Assembly: GCF_038896935.1 (NCBI RefSeq)
Contig: NZ_JBANDC010000003.1
Location: forward strand, 124,001 to 188,000
DNA from: Collimonas rhizosphaerae
GTDB taxonomy: Bacteria > Pseudomonadota > Gammaproteobacteria > Burkholderiales > Burkholderiaceae_D
Direction of reading: 5' to 3'
Length of the DNA stretch: 64,000 nt
Shown: piece by piece, positions 17,635 to 26,338 of the stretch
Numbering within the stretch: the first letter of the stretch is position 1
Layout: every line of letters starts with the position of its first letter
The notes under the pieces: model-generated
Told to the model about the DNA's origin: nothing
What the model saw: only the letters and a program-made list of their open reading frames with translations
The model's database searches: none
Translations under genes and position numbers: made by a program

Positions 17635-18982
17635 CTTGTTGCCCGTTGTTGCTCATTAATTCATCGAATGCAACCGATTTTTCAGTCACTTTCGATTTGC
17701 CCAGCACATAGTTAACGACGTTTTCTTCCAAAACAAGGGCTTCGACCTCTGCCAGGCGGCGGCGATCGCTGAAATAATATTTCAGGACTTGCTGCGGGTC
17801 TTCGTAGCTTTGCGCAAAATCTTCCACTTGGGCTTTGACTTGCTCCGGGGTTGCCTGCAGCTTGTTTTCCTTGACCACTTCGGCCAGGATCAGGCCCAGG
17901 CGTACGCGACGCTCAGCCTGGGCTGTGAACAGCTCCGGCGGGAACGGCATGTCGTTGACCTTCATGCCGCGCTGCGCCATATCCTGGCGGGTCATTTCAA
18001 CCAGGCGCTCGACATCCTGCTCGACCAGCGCTTTCGGCACTTCCAGGTCGCTGACCTTGATCAGTGCATCCATGACGCTGTCTTTGTTCTTGGCCTTGAC
18101 GCGGGAACCGACTTCACGCTCCAGGTTGAGCTTGATGTCAGCGCGCATCTTGACCAGGTCGCCGTCGTCGATGCCCAGCGATTTAGCAAATTCTGCGTCG
18201 ACTTCCGGCAGGTGCGCCCATTCCAGCTTCTTCAGCGTGATGGTGAATTCCGCGGTCTTGCCGGCGACATCCTTGCCGTGGTAATCGGCAGGGAAAGCCA
18301 GTTCAAACGTCTTGGCTTCGCCTACTTTCAGGCCGACGGTCGCGTTTTCGAACTCAGGCAGCATGCGGCCTTCGCCCAGTACGTAAGCGTAGTCGTCGGC
18401 TTTGCCGCCCTGGAATTCAACGCCGTCGATCTTGCCGACGAAATCGACAGTCACGCGGTCGCCGTTCTTGGCTGTCAGGTCGCTGCCGCCATCGCCGTGC
18501 GCGCCTTGCTCGCCCTTGACGTGGTAGTGCACGCGCTGCTTGCGCAGGATATCGATGGTCTTGTCGATTTCAGCATCGCTGACTTCGGCCTTGGTCTTTT
18601 CGACTTCAACGGCGGTCAGGTCGCCGATCTTGACTTCAGGGTAGATTTCGAAAGTCGCGTCGAACGCCAGCGTACCTTCAGCCACGCCTTCGCTGTTCTT
18701 TGGCTCGATCTTCGGATAACCGGCAACGCGCAGGTTGTTTTCATTGGCAGCGGTGTTGAAGGCATTGCCGACTTTGTCGTTCAGCACTTCGGTTTCGACC
18801 TGGTAGCCGTATTGTGCAGCGACCATCTTCATCGGCACTTTACCTGGGCGGAAGCCAGGCGCTTTTGCAGTGCGGGCGCGAACCTTCAAGCGCTTTTCGA
18901 CTTCGGTTTGCACTTCGCTCACAGCGATAGTGAGGGTAAGGCGGCGTTCAAGTTTATCCAGAGTTTCGACTGCAGTTGCCAT
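17630..18982 (-). CDS. tig: Trigger factor (ribosome-bound chaperone)
   Basis: Trigger factor binds at the ribosome exit tunnel and folds nascent chains. The 450-residue product has the ribosome-docking signature GFRPGKVP (about residues 43-50), a central FKBP-type prolyl isomerase domain starting near residue 160 (NGDRVTVDFVGKIDG) and a helical C-terminal domain. It heads the tig-clpP-clpX-lon block; the 170-bp region upstream separates it from creA. Confidence 0.96.
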   Translation of the reverse strand: MATAVETLDKLERRLTLTIAVSEVQTEVEKRLKVRARTAKAPGFRPGKVPMKMVAAQYGYQVETEVLNDKVGNAFNTAANENNLRVAGYPKIEPKNSEGVAEGTLAFDATFEIYPEVKIGDLTAVEVEKTKAEVSDAEIDKTIDILRKQRVHYHVKGEQGAHGDGGSDLTAKNGDRVTVDFVGKIDGVEFQGGKADDYAYVLGEGRMLPEFENATVGLKVGEAKTFELAFPADYHGKDVAGKTAEFTITLKKLEWAHLPEVDAEFAKSLGIDDGDLVKMRADIKLNLEREVGSRVKAKNKDSVMDALIKVSDLEVPKALVEQDVERLVEMTRQDMAQRGMKVNDMPFPPELFTAQAERRVRLGLILAEVVKENKLQATPEQVKAQVEDFAQSYEDPQQVLKYYFSDRRRLAEVEALVLEENVVNYVLGKSKVTEKSVAFDELMSNNGQQA

Positions 18983-19152
18983 GTGGATCGTCCAAAAATT
19001 AAAAATTCCGTGGTGCGGCTAAGGTAATGCGGGGTAAAACGATGAAAAGTTGTCATTTCCACCCCAACCCTGCCGCGCTAAAGTCCGATATTCTATACGT
19101 AAAACAGGCGGTTGCGCCAAAACGCGTCGCTCCGCCCGGGCAATAAGCTTGC

Positions 19153-19650
19153 TTATTTGAGCGGAATCGGGTTGCCGACCGGCACCGGCACCGCCGTAAC
19201 GCTGTTTTGCGGGCTGCCGTCGACCAATTTATCCGAATAGGTCAGGTAGACCAGTGTATTCCGCTTCGGGTCGACCAGCCGCACGATATGCAGGCGCTTG
19301 AACAGCACCGACATGCGCTCGGTAAACACATCTTCCTGCAACGGCAGCTTGGCGCTGAACTGCACCGCGGCAACCTGGCGGCAGGCGATCGAGGCTTCCG
19401 CCCTGTCCTCCGCCAGCCCGACGGTGCCCTTGACGCCGCCGGTGCGTGCGCGCGACACGTAGCAGGTCACGCCCTGCACCTTGGGATCGTCGTACGCCTC
19501 GACCACGACGCGGTCATTGCGCCCGACCCAGCGGAATGCGGTGCTCACCTCGCCCACCTGCTCCGATGCCGCTTGCGCAGGGCCTGCGGCGATTGCCGCT
19601 AAACCAAGCAAACCAAGTAAAGCGGCCACTCCCAGGGATTTTGTATGCAT
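19153..19650 (-). CDS. creA: CreA family periplasmic protein
   Basis: The 165-residue protein has a signal peptide (SLGVAALLGLLGLAAIAAG, cleavage likely after AQA near residue 27). The mature part contains CreA family features: a GEVSTAFRWVGRND start, VQGVTCYVSRARTGG, and SVLFKRLHIVRLVDPKRNTLVYL. CreA's biochemical role is unknown. It lies upstream of tig and downstream of tRNA-Leu on the same strand, but with terminator-like structure between it and the tRNA. Confidence 0.85.
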   Translation of the reverse strand: MHTKSLGVAALLGLLGLAAIAAGPAQAASEQVGEVSTAFRWVGRNDRVVVEAYDDPKVQGVTCYVSRARTGGVKGTVGLAEDRAEASIACRQVAAVQFSAKLPLQEDVFTERMSVLFKRLHIVRLVDPKRNTLVYLTYSDKLVDGSPQNSVTAVPVPVGNPIPLK

Positions 19651-19732
19651 ATTTATTCCAGGAAAGAAATTGCGATTGTATGCCGAACAAACGATCCGCC
19701 GCTCGGCATTTCACGACCATGCGCGCAGACGT

Positions 19733-19759
19733 AAAAAAACCCTCTTCAAGAGGGTTCTT
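19733..19759 (-). terminator. Terminator downstream of tRNA-Leu
   Basis: On the minus strand the hairpin AACCCTCTTGAAGAGGGTT is followed by T5 and lies 45 bp past the tRNA-Leu gene. The 356-bp stretch between creA and the RND pump gene holds only this hairpin and the tRNA. Confidence 0.85.
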
Positions 19760-19803
19760 CCATGCTTAGCCAGCCGCCAATACATCGATATCATCGACAC
19801 AGC

Positions 19804-19890
19804 TGGTGCGACCGAGAGGACTCGAACCTCCACAAGATTGCTCTCGACAGGACCTAAACCTGTTGCGTCTACCAATTTCGCCACGGTCGC
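19804..19890 (-). tRNA. tRNA-Leu (anticodon TAG)
   Basis: Read on the minus strand, the 87-nt gene has the acceptor stem GCGACCG/CGGTCGC, a class II long variable arm (CGAGAGCAATCTTG), the anticodon loop GTTTAGGTC with TAG, the T-arm GGTTCGAGTCC and an encoded CCA. It reads CUA/CUG-type leucine codons. Confidence 0.97.
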
Positions 19891-20006
19891 ATTTCCAACA
19901 AATACAGTGCAATCCCGCATTGCAGGATTGGACAGCCCGCTATTCTACTGCAAGCCATCCGATATGGCGAGAGGCTGCCTCGTTTTCTCGCCATATTTCT
20001 ACGCGC

Positions 20007-23000
20007 TTAACCGTGGTTGTCCGCAGCGGTCTCCGGCTGCGGCTTCTTGACCCGGAACCAGGCCGCATACAACGCCGGCAAAAACAGCAGGGTCAAGCCG
20101 GTCGCCACAATCAGGCCGCCCATGATCGCCACCGCCATCGGCCCCCAGAACACCGAACGCGACAAGGGGATCATCGCCAGCACCGCTGCCGCCGCGGTCA
20201 GCATGATCGGCCGGCAGCGCCGCACCGCGGATTCCACAATCGCATTCCACGGCGCCACGCCGTTGGCGATATCGTGCTCGATCTGGTCGATCAGGATCAC
20301 CGAATTGCGGATGATCATGCCAAACAGCGCAATCACGCCCAGCTGGGCGACGAAGCCGAACGGCCGCTGCAGCAACAGCAACGCCGCCGCCGCACCCGCC
20401 ACGCCGAGCGGCCCGGTCAGGAACACCAGCAAGGAGCGCGAAAAGCTGTGCAACTGCAGCATCAGCAAAGTGAAGATAATGAAAATCACCAGCGGCACAT
20501 TGGCGGCGATCGAATCCTGCGCCTTGCCGCTGTCATGGGCGGCGCCGGCGACGTCGATGATATAGCCGGGCGGCAGCTGGGCCCTGATCTTGTCGAGCTG
20601 CGGATCGATCTGGGCGGTCACCGTCGGCCCTTGCACGCCGTCGATCACATCCGCCTGCACCGTGATCGCCCAATTGCGCCATTCGCGCCACACCACGCCC
20701 GGCTCCCACACCAGCTTGACGGTGGCGACCTGCGCCAGCGGCACCGACTTGCCGCTGGCGGTCGGCACGTTGGCCTGGTTCAGGGCGTCGATGGTGGCGC
20801 GCTCGTCCAGCGGCTGGCGCACCACGATATCGATCAGGCGGTCGTGTTCGCGGTACTGGCCGATGGTGGTGCCGGTCAGCATGGTGTTCACCGTCTGCAT
20901 CACGGTTTGCGAACCGATGCCCAGCGTGCGCAGCTTATCCTGGTCGAGGTCGATCCGCAGCACCTTGACCGACTCGTTCCAGTTGTCGTTGAGGCCGGTG
21001 ATATTCGGATTGCCGTTCATGACGCTCTTGACCTGGTCGGCAATTGTCCTGACCTTGGCGGCGTCGGTGCCGCTGACGCGGAACTGCACCGCATACGGCA
21101 CCGGCGGGCCGCTAGGCAGCAGCTTGACGCGCCCCCGGACTTCCGGGAAACCGTGCTTGAACGCTTCGGTAATGCGCAGGCGCAAGGCGTCGCGCGCCGC
21201 CAGGTCCTTGGTCAGCAGCACCAGCTGCGCCACATTGGTCTGCGGCAGGATCTGGTCCAGCGGCAGGTAAAAACGCGGGCTGCCGCTGCCGACATAAGTG
21301 GTCATGCTTTCCAGTTCGGGCGCGGCATGGATATACGCCTCGAATTTCTTGGCCTGGGCTTCGGTGGCGGCAAACGACGAACCTTCCGGCAGCCACAGCT
21401 CGATCATCAGCTCCGGCCGGCTGGAATCGGGGAAAAACTGCTCTTCGATAAACTTGAAGCCGAACACGCCCAGCGCAAACACCATCAAGGTCAAGGCGAT
21501 GGTGGTCTTGCGCCACTCGACGCACCAGTTGACCGCGCGCCGGACGCGTGTATAGAACGGCGTATTGAACAATTCATGGTGGCCGTCGGCGCCGGCCGCC
21601 GGCTTCACTTTCAGCAGCAGGAAGCCGATATAGGGCGTAAACAGCACCGCCACCAGCCACGAAATCAGCAGCGCCAGCGCATTCACCGAAAACATGGAAA
21701 AGGTATATTCGCCGGCGGCCGACTTGGCCAGGCCGATCGGCAGGAAGCCGGCGGCGGTGATCAGGGTTCCGGTCAGCATCGGCATCGCGGTGGAGGTATA
21801 GGCAAAGGTCGCCGCCTCCAGCCGCGACAAGCCTTCTTCCATCTTGCGCACCATCATCTCCACCGCGATGATGGCGTCGTCCACCAGCAGGCCGAGGGCG
21901 ATGATCAGCGCGCCCAGCGATATCTTGTGCAGGTCGATGCTGAAAATGCTCATGAACAGGAAGGTTACCGCCAGCACCAGCGGAATGGTCAAGGCCACCA
22001 CCAGGCCGGGCCGGACGTCGATGCGGAACGGCTTGGTATGGAAACCCAGCGACAGGAAACTCACCGCCAGCACGATCAGCACCGCTTCCATCAGGGTCTT
22101 CAGGAATTCATTGACCGATTCGGCGACGATTTTCGGCTGGTTCGAGACCCGCTCGAGGTCGATCCCGACCGGCAGCTTGGCCTTGATCTGGGCAGTCATC
22201 TTCTCCATGTCCTTGCCCAGGGAGATGATGTCGCCGCCCTTCGCCATCGACACGCCGAGTCCGATCACTTCCTTGCCGTTGAAGCGCATCTTGGTCTGCG
22301 GCGGATCCTGGTATTCGCGTTTGACGACGGCAAAATCTCCCAGCCTGAAGGTAGTGCTGTTGGCCCGCAGCTGCAGGTTTTCCAGGTCCTTGGGCGACGC
22401 CAGCGCACCGCTGACGCGGATCTGCAGGTTGTCGGTGGCGGTGGCCAGCACCCCGGTCGACTGCAAGGCGTTTTGCGCGCTCAGCTGGTTGACGATGTCT
22501 TGCACCGTAATGCCCAGCTGCGAGAATTTTTTCTGCGAAAATTCGATGAATATCTTTTCATCCTGGACGCCGAACAAATCCACCTTGGCGACCGAGGGCA
22601 AGGTCAGCAATTGCTGCCGCACGAAATCGGCATAGTCCTTGACGTCGGCATAATTGAAGCCGTCGCCGGAAACCGCAAAAATCGAGCCGTAGGTTTCGCC
22701 GAACTCATCGTTGAAGAACGGCCCCACCACGCCTGGCGGCAAGGTCTGCTTGATGTCGTTGATTTTCTTGCGCACCTGGTACCAGGCATCCGCCGTTTCC
22801 TTGGGCGGGGCCGATTCCTGCAAGGTCAGGATGATCAGCGTTTCGCCCGGCTTGGAATAGCTGCGGATGGTGTCGATGTGCGGCGTTTCCTGCAACTTCT
22901 TTTCCAGCTTGTCGGTGACCTGGTCGGCCATCTGCAAGGCGGTAGCGCCCGGCCACTGCGCCGACACCACCATGGCGCGGAAGGTGAACGGCGGATCTTC

Positions 23001-23129
23001 ATCCTGCCCCAGGCGGCCATAGCTGAGGATGCCGCCGATCACCAGCACCACCATCAGGTAACGCGTCAGGGGTATGTGCTCCAGGGCCCAGCGCGACAGA
23101 TTAAAACCGTTTTTTTTGTCATCGCTCAT
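20007..23129 (-). CDS. RND efflux transporter permease
   Basis: This 1040-residue inner-membrane pump belongs to the AcrB/HAE1-related RND superfamily (12 membrane segments, two large periplasmic loops). The proton-relay aspartates are D417 and D418 (LLVDDAI), matching AcrB D407/D408, but the position of AcrB K940 is an arginine, R941 (IIRNSV). The start is 4 bp inside the adaptor gene, so both are co-translated. No outer-membrane factor gene lies in this operon; the pair may borrow a shared one. Substrates cannot be predicted. Confidence 0.92.
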   Translation of the reverse strand: MSDDKKNGFNLSRWALEHIPLTRYLMVVLVIGGILSYGRLGQDEDPPFTFRAMVVSAQWPGATALQMADQVTDKLEKKLQETPHIDTIRSYSKPGETLIILTLQESAPPKETADAWYQVRKKINDIKQTLPPGVVGPFFNDEFGETYGSIFAVSGDGFNYADVKDYADFVRQQLLTLPSVAKVDLFGVQDEKIFIEFSQKKFSQLGITVQDIVNQLSAQNALQSTGVLATATDNLQIRVSGALASPKDLENLQLRANSTTFRLGDFAVVKREYQDPPQTKMRFNGKEVIGLGVSMAKGGDIISLGKDMEKMTAQIKAKLPVGIDLERVSNQPKIVAESVNEFLKTLMEAVLIVLAVSFLSLGFHTKPFRIDVRPGLVVALTIPLVLAVTFLFMSIFSIDLHKISLGALIIALGLLVDDAIIAVEMMVRKMEEGLSRLEAATFAYTSTAMPMLTGTLITAAGFLPIGLAKSAAGEYTFSMFSVNALALLISWLVAVLFTPYIGFLLLKVKPAAGADGHHELFNTPFYTRVRRAVNWCVEWRKTTIALTLMVFALGVFGFKFIEEQFFPDSSRPELMIELWLPEGSSFAATEAQAKKFEAYIHAAPELESMTTYVGSGSPRFYLPLDQILPQTNVAQLVLLTKDLAARDALRLRITEAFKHGFPEVRGRVKLLPSGPPVPYAVQFRVSGTDAAKVRTIADQVKSVMNGNPNITGLNDNWNESVKVLRIDLDQDKLRTLGIGSQTVMQTVNTMLTGTTIGQYREHDRLIDIVVRQPLDERATIDALNQANVPTASGKSVPLAQVATVKLVWEPGVVWREWRNWAITVQADVIDGVQGPTVTAQIDPQLDKIRAQLPPGYIIDVAGAAHDSGKAQDSIAANVPLVIFIIFTLLMLQLHSFSRSLLVFLTGPLGVAGAAAALLLLQRPFGFVAQLGVIALFGMIIRNSVILIDQIEHDIANGVAPWNAIVESAVRRCRPIMLTAAAAVLAMIPLSRSVFWGPMAVAIMGGLIVATGLTLLFLPALYAAWFRVKKPQPETAADNHG

Positions 23130-24343
23130 CGGGCTGCTCCGCCCGTTGCCGCCGCTGCGGAAGGTTCGGCATTATTGGACGCCAGCGGCGGGCTCGCCAC
23201 CGCTTTGCCGGGCGGCAGGCTGCCTTCCGGCGCATTCAGGATCGTGACTTTCTGTCCCGGCTTGAGCTGGTTGACGCCGGCGGTCACCACCTGCTGGCCG
23301 GCGCGCAGGTCGCCTTGTATCCATACTTCATTGCCGTGCTGGCCGTTGATCTGCACCGGCACCTGGCGCACCTGGTGCACCGTGCTGCCGTCGACCACCC
23401 ATACCGCGCTATGGTCCTGCACCCGCAACAGCGCGGTGAGCGGCACCTTGATCGCATTGTCGCTGGTCTTGCTGGTGAAACTGGCGTAGGCGGTCATGCC
23501 CAGCTTGACGTTAGGCGTATCGTCCGGGATCGAGATCTTGATGGCGTAAGTGCGCGTCACCGGATCGGCAATCGGCGAAACCTCGCGCACCGTGCCGCGG
23601 ATCACTTGTTTTGGATCAGCCCACAAACGTACCTGCACATCGCTGCTGCCGCGCAATTTGTCGACTTGGTTTTCCGGCGCCCCGACCACCACTTCCTTGG
23701 CGCCCTGGCGAGCCACGCTGACCACCGGCGTGCCGGCCGCAACCACCTGGCCGGCTTCGGCGCTGATGGCGGTGACCACCCCGTCCACATCCGATTCCAG
23801 GGTCGCGTAAGCGGTCTGGTTCAACTGCCCCTTGAATGCGGCTTCGGCCTGGTCATAAGTCGCTTGCGCGGCCTTGTACGCGGTATCTTTCGCATCCAGC
23901 ACGGCTTGGCTGACAAAGTTCTTGTCGCGCAGGTCCTGGTAGCGCTTCAGGTCGGCCTTGGCGGTATCACGGTTGCTGGCGGCCGAGCTGACGGCGGCCA
24001 CCGCTTGTGCCTGCGCCAGCTGCAGGTCCTTGGGATCGAGCCGCATCAGCACCTGGCCGCGCTTGACGACCGTGCCGACATCGACCTGGCGCGCAATGAT
24101 CTTGCCGGCCACCCGGAAACCCAGCTGCGATTCATAGCGGGCCTGCACCGCGCCCGGAAATTCAGAGGTGACGTCGGCATTGGCCGGATTCAGCACCACC
24201 ACCCGCACCGGGCGGATATCTTCGACCTTTTCAGCGGGCTTGGAACAGGCAGCCAACAGTAATGTGCAAATAAGCAACAAACCGGGAGCGCGCATGCGCA
24301 CCAAGGTAGCTGCGGACGGACGCGGATTTATCTGGGTCAACAC
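23126..24343 (-). CDS. RND efflux periplasmic adaptor (lipoprotein)
   Basis: The 405-residue membrane fusion protein has a lipoprotein signal with lipobox LAAC (C33), a lipoyl/barrel-sandwich domain, an alpha-hairpin region (ASNRDTAKADLKRYQDL) and beta-barrel and membrane-proximal domains. An ATG at 24295 (MRAPGLLLI) would give a shorter, more typical signal peptide than the ATG at 24343. It precedes and overlaps the permease gene by 4 bp and diverges from hpnC. Confidence 0.9.
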   Translation of the reverse strand: MLTQINPRPSAATLVRMRAPGLLLICTLLLAACSKPAEKVEDIRPVRVVVLNPANADVTSEFPGAVQARYESQLGFRVAGKIIARQVDVGTVVKRGQVLMRLDPKDLQLAQAQAVAAVSSAASNRDTAKADLKRYQDLRDKNFVSQAVLDAKDTAYKAAQATYDQAEAAFKGQLNQTAYATLESDVDGVVTAISAEAGQVVAAGTPVVSVARQGAKEVVVGAPENQVDKLRGSSDVQVRLWADPKQVIRGTVREVSPIADPVTRTYAIKISIPDDTPNVKLGMTAYASFTSKTSDNAIKVPLTALLRVQDHSAVWVVDGSTVHQVRQVPVQINGQHGNEVWIQGDLRAGQQVVTAGVNQLKPGQKVTILNAPEGSLPPGKAVASPPLASNNAEPSAAAATGGAAR

Positions 24344-24448
24344 GTTTTTTCCTTTACTATTCTGGGCGGTCGTTAGCTGTCGTTGCCGGTTTACGCAGCA
24401 CCGTTCGGCACGCCATAAAACAATCGATTGCCGAAGCTTCTCACAAAT

Positions 24449-24472
24449 TAATAACTTTCAGGTCAGTTATTA
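24449..24472. promoter_or_regulatory. Candidate operator dyad between the RND operon and hpnC
   Basis: TAATAAC and GTTATTA form perfect 7-bp arms around a 10-bp spacer, and the right arm runs into a TATAAT (24471-24476) on the plus strand. The spacing is typical of a dimeric repressor. No regulator gene is adjacent. Confidence 0.4.
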
Positions 24473-24567
24473 TAATTGCGCCGGATTAAGTTTGACCAAA
24501 GCTTTTTTTATGCCGGACAATTAGAGACAAATAATGCTTTTTTGATAAAAATATTCTGCCCTCCCTA

Positions 24568-25380
24568 ATGCCCACCAACCATTACGAAAATTTCCCGGTC
24601 GCCTCCCTGCTGCTGCCGGCCCGGCTGCGTCCCGCAGTCAGGGTGATCTACGCCTTTGCCCGCAGCGCCGACGACATCGCCGATGAAGGCGACGCCGCTC
24701 CCGAGCAGCGCCTGCGCGCATTGCATGCGTACGAGACCGCTTTGGACAGGATAGAACATAAGCAGGCCGCGGAAAGCAGCTTGTTTCAAGCGCTGGAACA
24801 GGTGATCGCGGAATACCGGCTGCCGCTGGCGCCGTTCCGCGACCTGCTGTCGGCCTTCAAGCAAGATGTGGTCACCACCCGCTACAGCCAGTTTCCCGAG
24901 CTGCTCGACTACTGCCGGCGCTCGGCCAATCCGGTCGGCGCCCTGATGCTGCACCTGTATGGGGCGGCGAACGAACAGAACCTGCGCGATTCGGACGCCA
25001 TCTGTTCGGCATTGCAATTGATTAACTTCTGGCAAGACGTAGCGATCGACTGGGACAAGGCCAGGATTTATCTGCCGCTGGAAGACTTGCAGCGTTTCGG
25101 CGTATCGCAGGCGCAGCTTGCCAGCGGCACGGTGGACCACGCCTGGCGTCGGCTGATGCAGTTCGAGGTGCAGCGTGCACGCAACATGATGACCGGCGCC
25201 CAGGCGCTGGCGCTGCGGCTGCCGGGCCGGATCGGCTGGGAATTGCGGCTGGTGGTGCAAGGCGGCCTGCGCATCCTGGAGCTGCTGGAAGCGGCGGATT
25301 ACGACATGTTCCGCCAACGGCCGAAACTGGGCAAAGCCGACTGGCTGCTGCTTGCCTGGCGGGCCCTGCGCATGAGATAA
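24568..25380 (+). CDS. hpnC: Squalene synthase HpnC (hydroxysqualene synthase)
   Basis: HpnC converts presqualene diphosphate to hydroxysqualene in the bacterial three-enzyme squalene route. The 270-residue product has two Asp-rich Mg2+-diphosphate motifs, DDIADE (residues 35-40) and NFWQDVAIDWDKARIYLP, in the trans-isoprenyl diphosphate synthase head-to-head fold. It is the first gene of hpnCDE, with hpnD starting 89 bp downstream. Confidence 0.93.
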   Translation: MPTNHYENFPVASLLLPARLRPAVRVIYAFARSADDIADEGDAAPEQRLRALHAYETALDRIEHKQAAESSLFQALEQVIAEYRLPLAPFRDLLSAFKQDVVTTRYSQFPELLDYCRRSANPVGALMLHLYGAANEQNLRDSDAICSALQLINFWQDVAIDWDKARIYLPLEDLQRFGVSQAQLASGTVDHAWRRLMQFEVQRARNMMTGAQALALRLPGRIGWELRLVVQGGLRILELLEAADYDMFRQRPKLGKADWLLLAWRALRMR

Positions 25381-25469
25381 GCCAACAAAATCAGCAAACC
25401 ACAACGCCGCTCTTATGCATTCTTACGTATACTTCGGGCAAATTGTTTTTTAAGCTGCTCCCCACATCC

Positions 25470-26303
25470 ATGTCCCCAGACGATTACTGCCAGCAAAAAG
25501 CCGCCCAGAGCGGCTCCAGTTTTTATTACAGCTTCCTGTTCCTGCCGGCGGAACGGCGGCGCGCCATCACTGCGCTGTACGCCTTCTGCCGCGAAGTGGA
25601 CGACACGGTCGACGATTGCACCGACGAAAGCGTGGCGCGCACCAAGCTGATGTGGTGGCGCAAGGAAATCGCCGCCATGCTGGCCGGCAATCCGTCCCAT
25701 CCGGTCACCCAGGCCCTGCAACCTCACCTGCAGCCTTACGGACTGGACGGCAAGCACCTGCAAGCGATTATCGACGGCATGGAAATGGACCTGAACCAGA
25801 CCCGTTACCTGGATTACCCGGGCTTGAAGCAATACTGCTGGCATGTGGCAGGCGTGGTCGGCATCCTGTCGGCCAGCATCTTCGGCGTAACCCAGCCGCA
25901 AACCCTGCAGTTTGCCGAAAAGCTCGGCCTGGCATTCCAGCTCACCAACATTATCCGCGACGTCGGTGAAGACGGCCGCAAGGGCCGCATCTACCTGCCG
26001 GTCAACGAGCTGCAGCAATTCAATGTCACCGCCGCCGACATCCTGAATGCGCGTTACAGCGAGAATTTTGTCAACCTGATGCGCTTCCAGGTAGCGCGCG
26101 CGCAGCAGGCTTACGACGAAGCATTTGCCTTGCTGCCCAAGGCAGACCGGCGCGCCCAGCGCCCCGGCCTGATGATGGCGGCCATCTACCGCGCGCTGCT
26201 GGGTGAAATCGAGCGCGACGGCTTCCATGTATTGAACCAGCGCATTTCGCTCACGCCGATCCGTAAACTCTGGCTGGCTTGGAAAACCTATGTGCGCGGC
26301 TGA
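25470..26303 (+). CDS. hpnD: Presqualene diphosphate synthase HpnD
   Basis: HpnD condenses two farnesyl diphosphates to presqualene diphosphate. The 277-residue product has DDTVDD (residues 44-49), a second NIIRDVGEDGRKGRIYLP motif and the family's MDLNQTRYLDYPGL segment. The ATG at 25470 starts the conserved MSPDDYCQQKAAQSG region; a start at 25443 would add nine unconserved residues. It is followed within 40 bp by hpnE. Confidence 0.94.
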   Translation: MSPDDYCQQKAAQSGSSFYYSFLFLPAERRRAITALYAFCREVDDTVDDCTDESVARTKLMWWRKEIAAMLAGNPSHPVTQALQPHLQPYGLDGKHLQAIIDGMEMDLNQTRYLDYPGLKQYCWHVAGVVGILSASIFGVTQPQTLQFAEKLGLAFQLTNIIRDVGEDGRKGRIYLPVNELQQFNVTAADILNARYSENFVNLMRFQVARAQQAYDEAFALLPKADRRAQRPGLMMAAIYRALLGEIERDGFHVLNQRISLTPIRKLWLAWKTYVRG

Positions 26304-26338
26304 CTGCGTCGCATCGCGGCTCCTGCCCCTGCGCTGAC

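Noticed and set aside
19806..23489. A 1227-codon open frame on the plus strand
   Set aside because: It is antisense to the RND genes and runs through the tRNA-Leu. Its Arg/His/Gln-rich translation has no domain and is typical of the mirror frame of a GC-rich gene.
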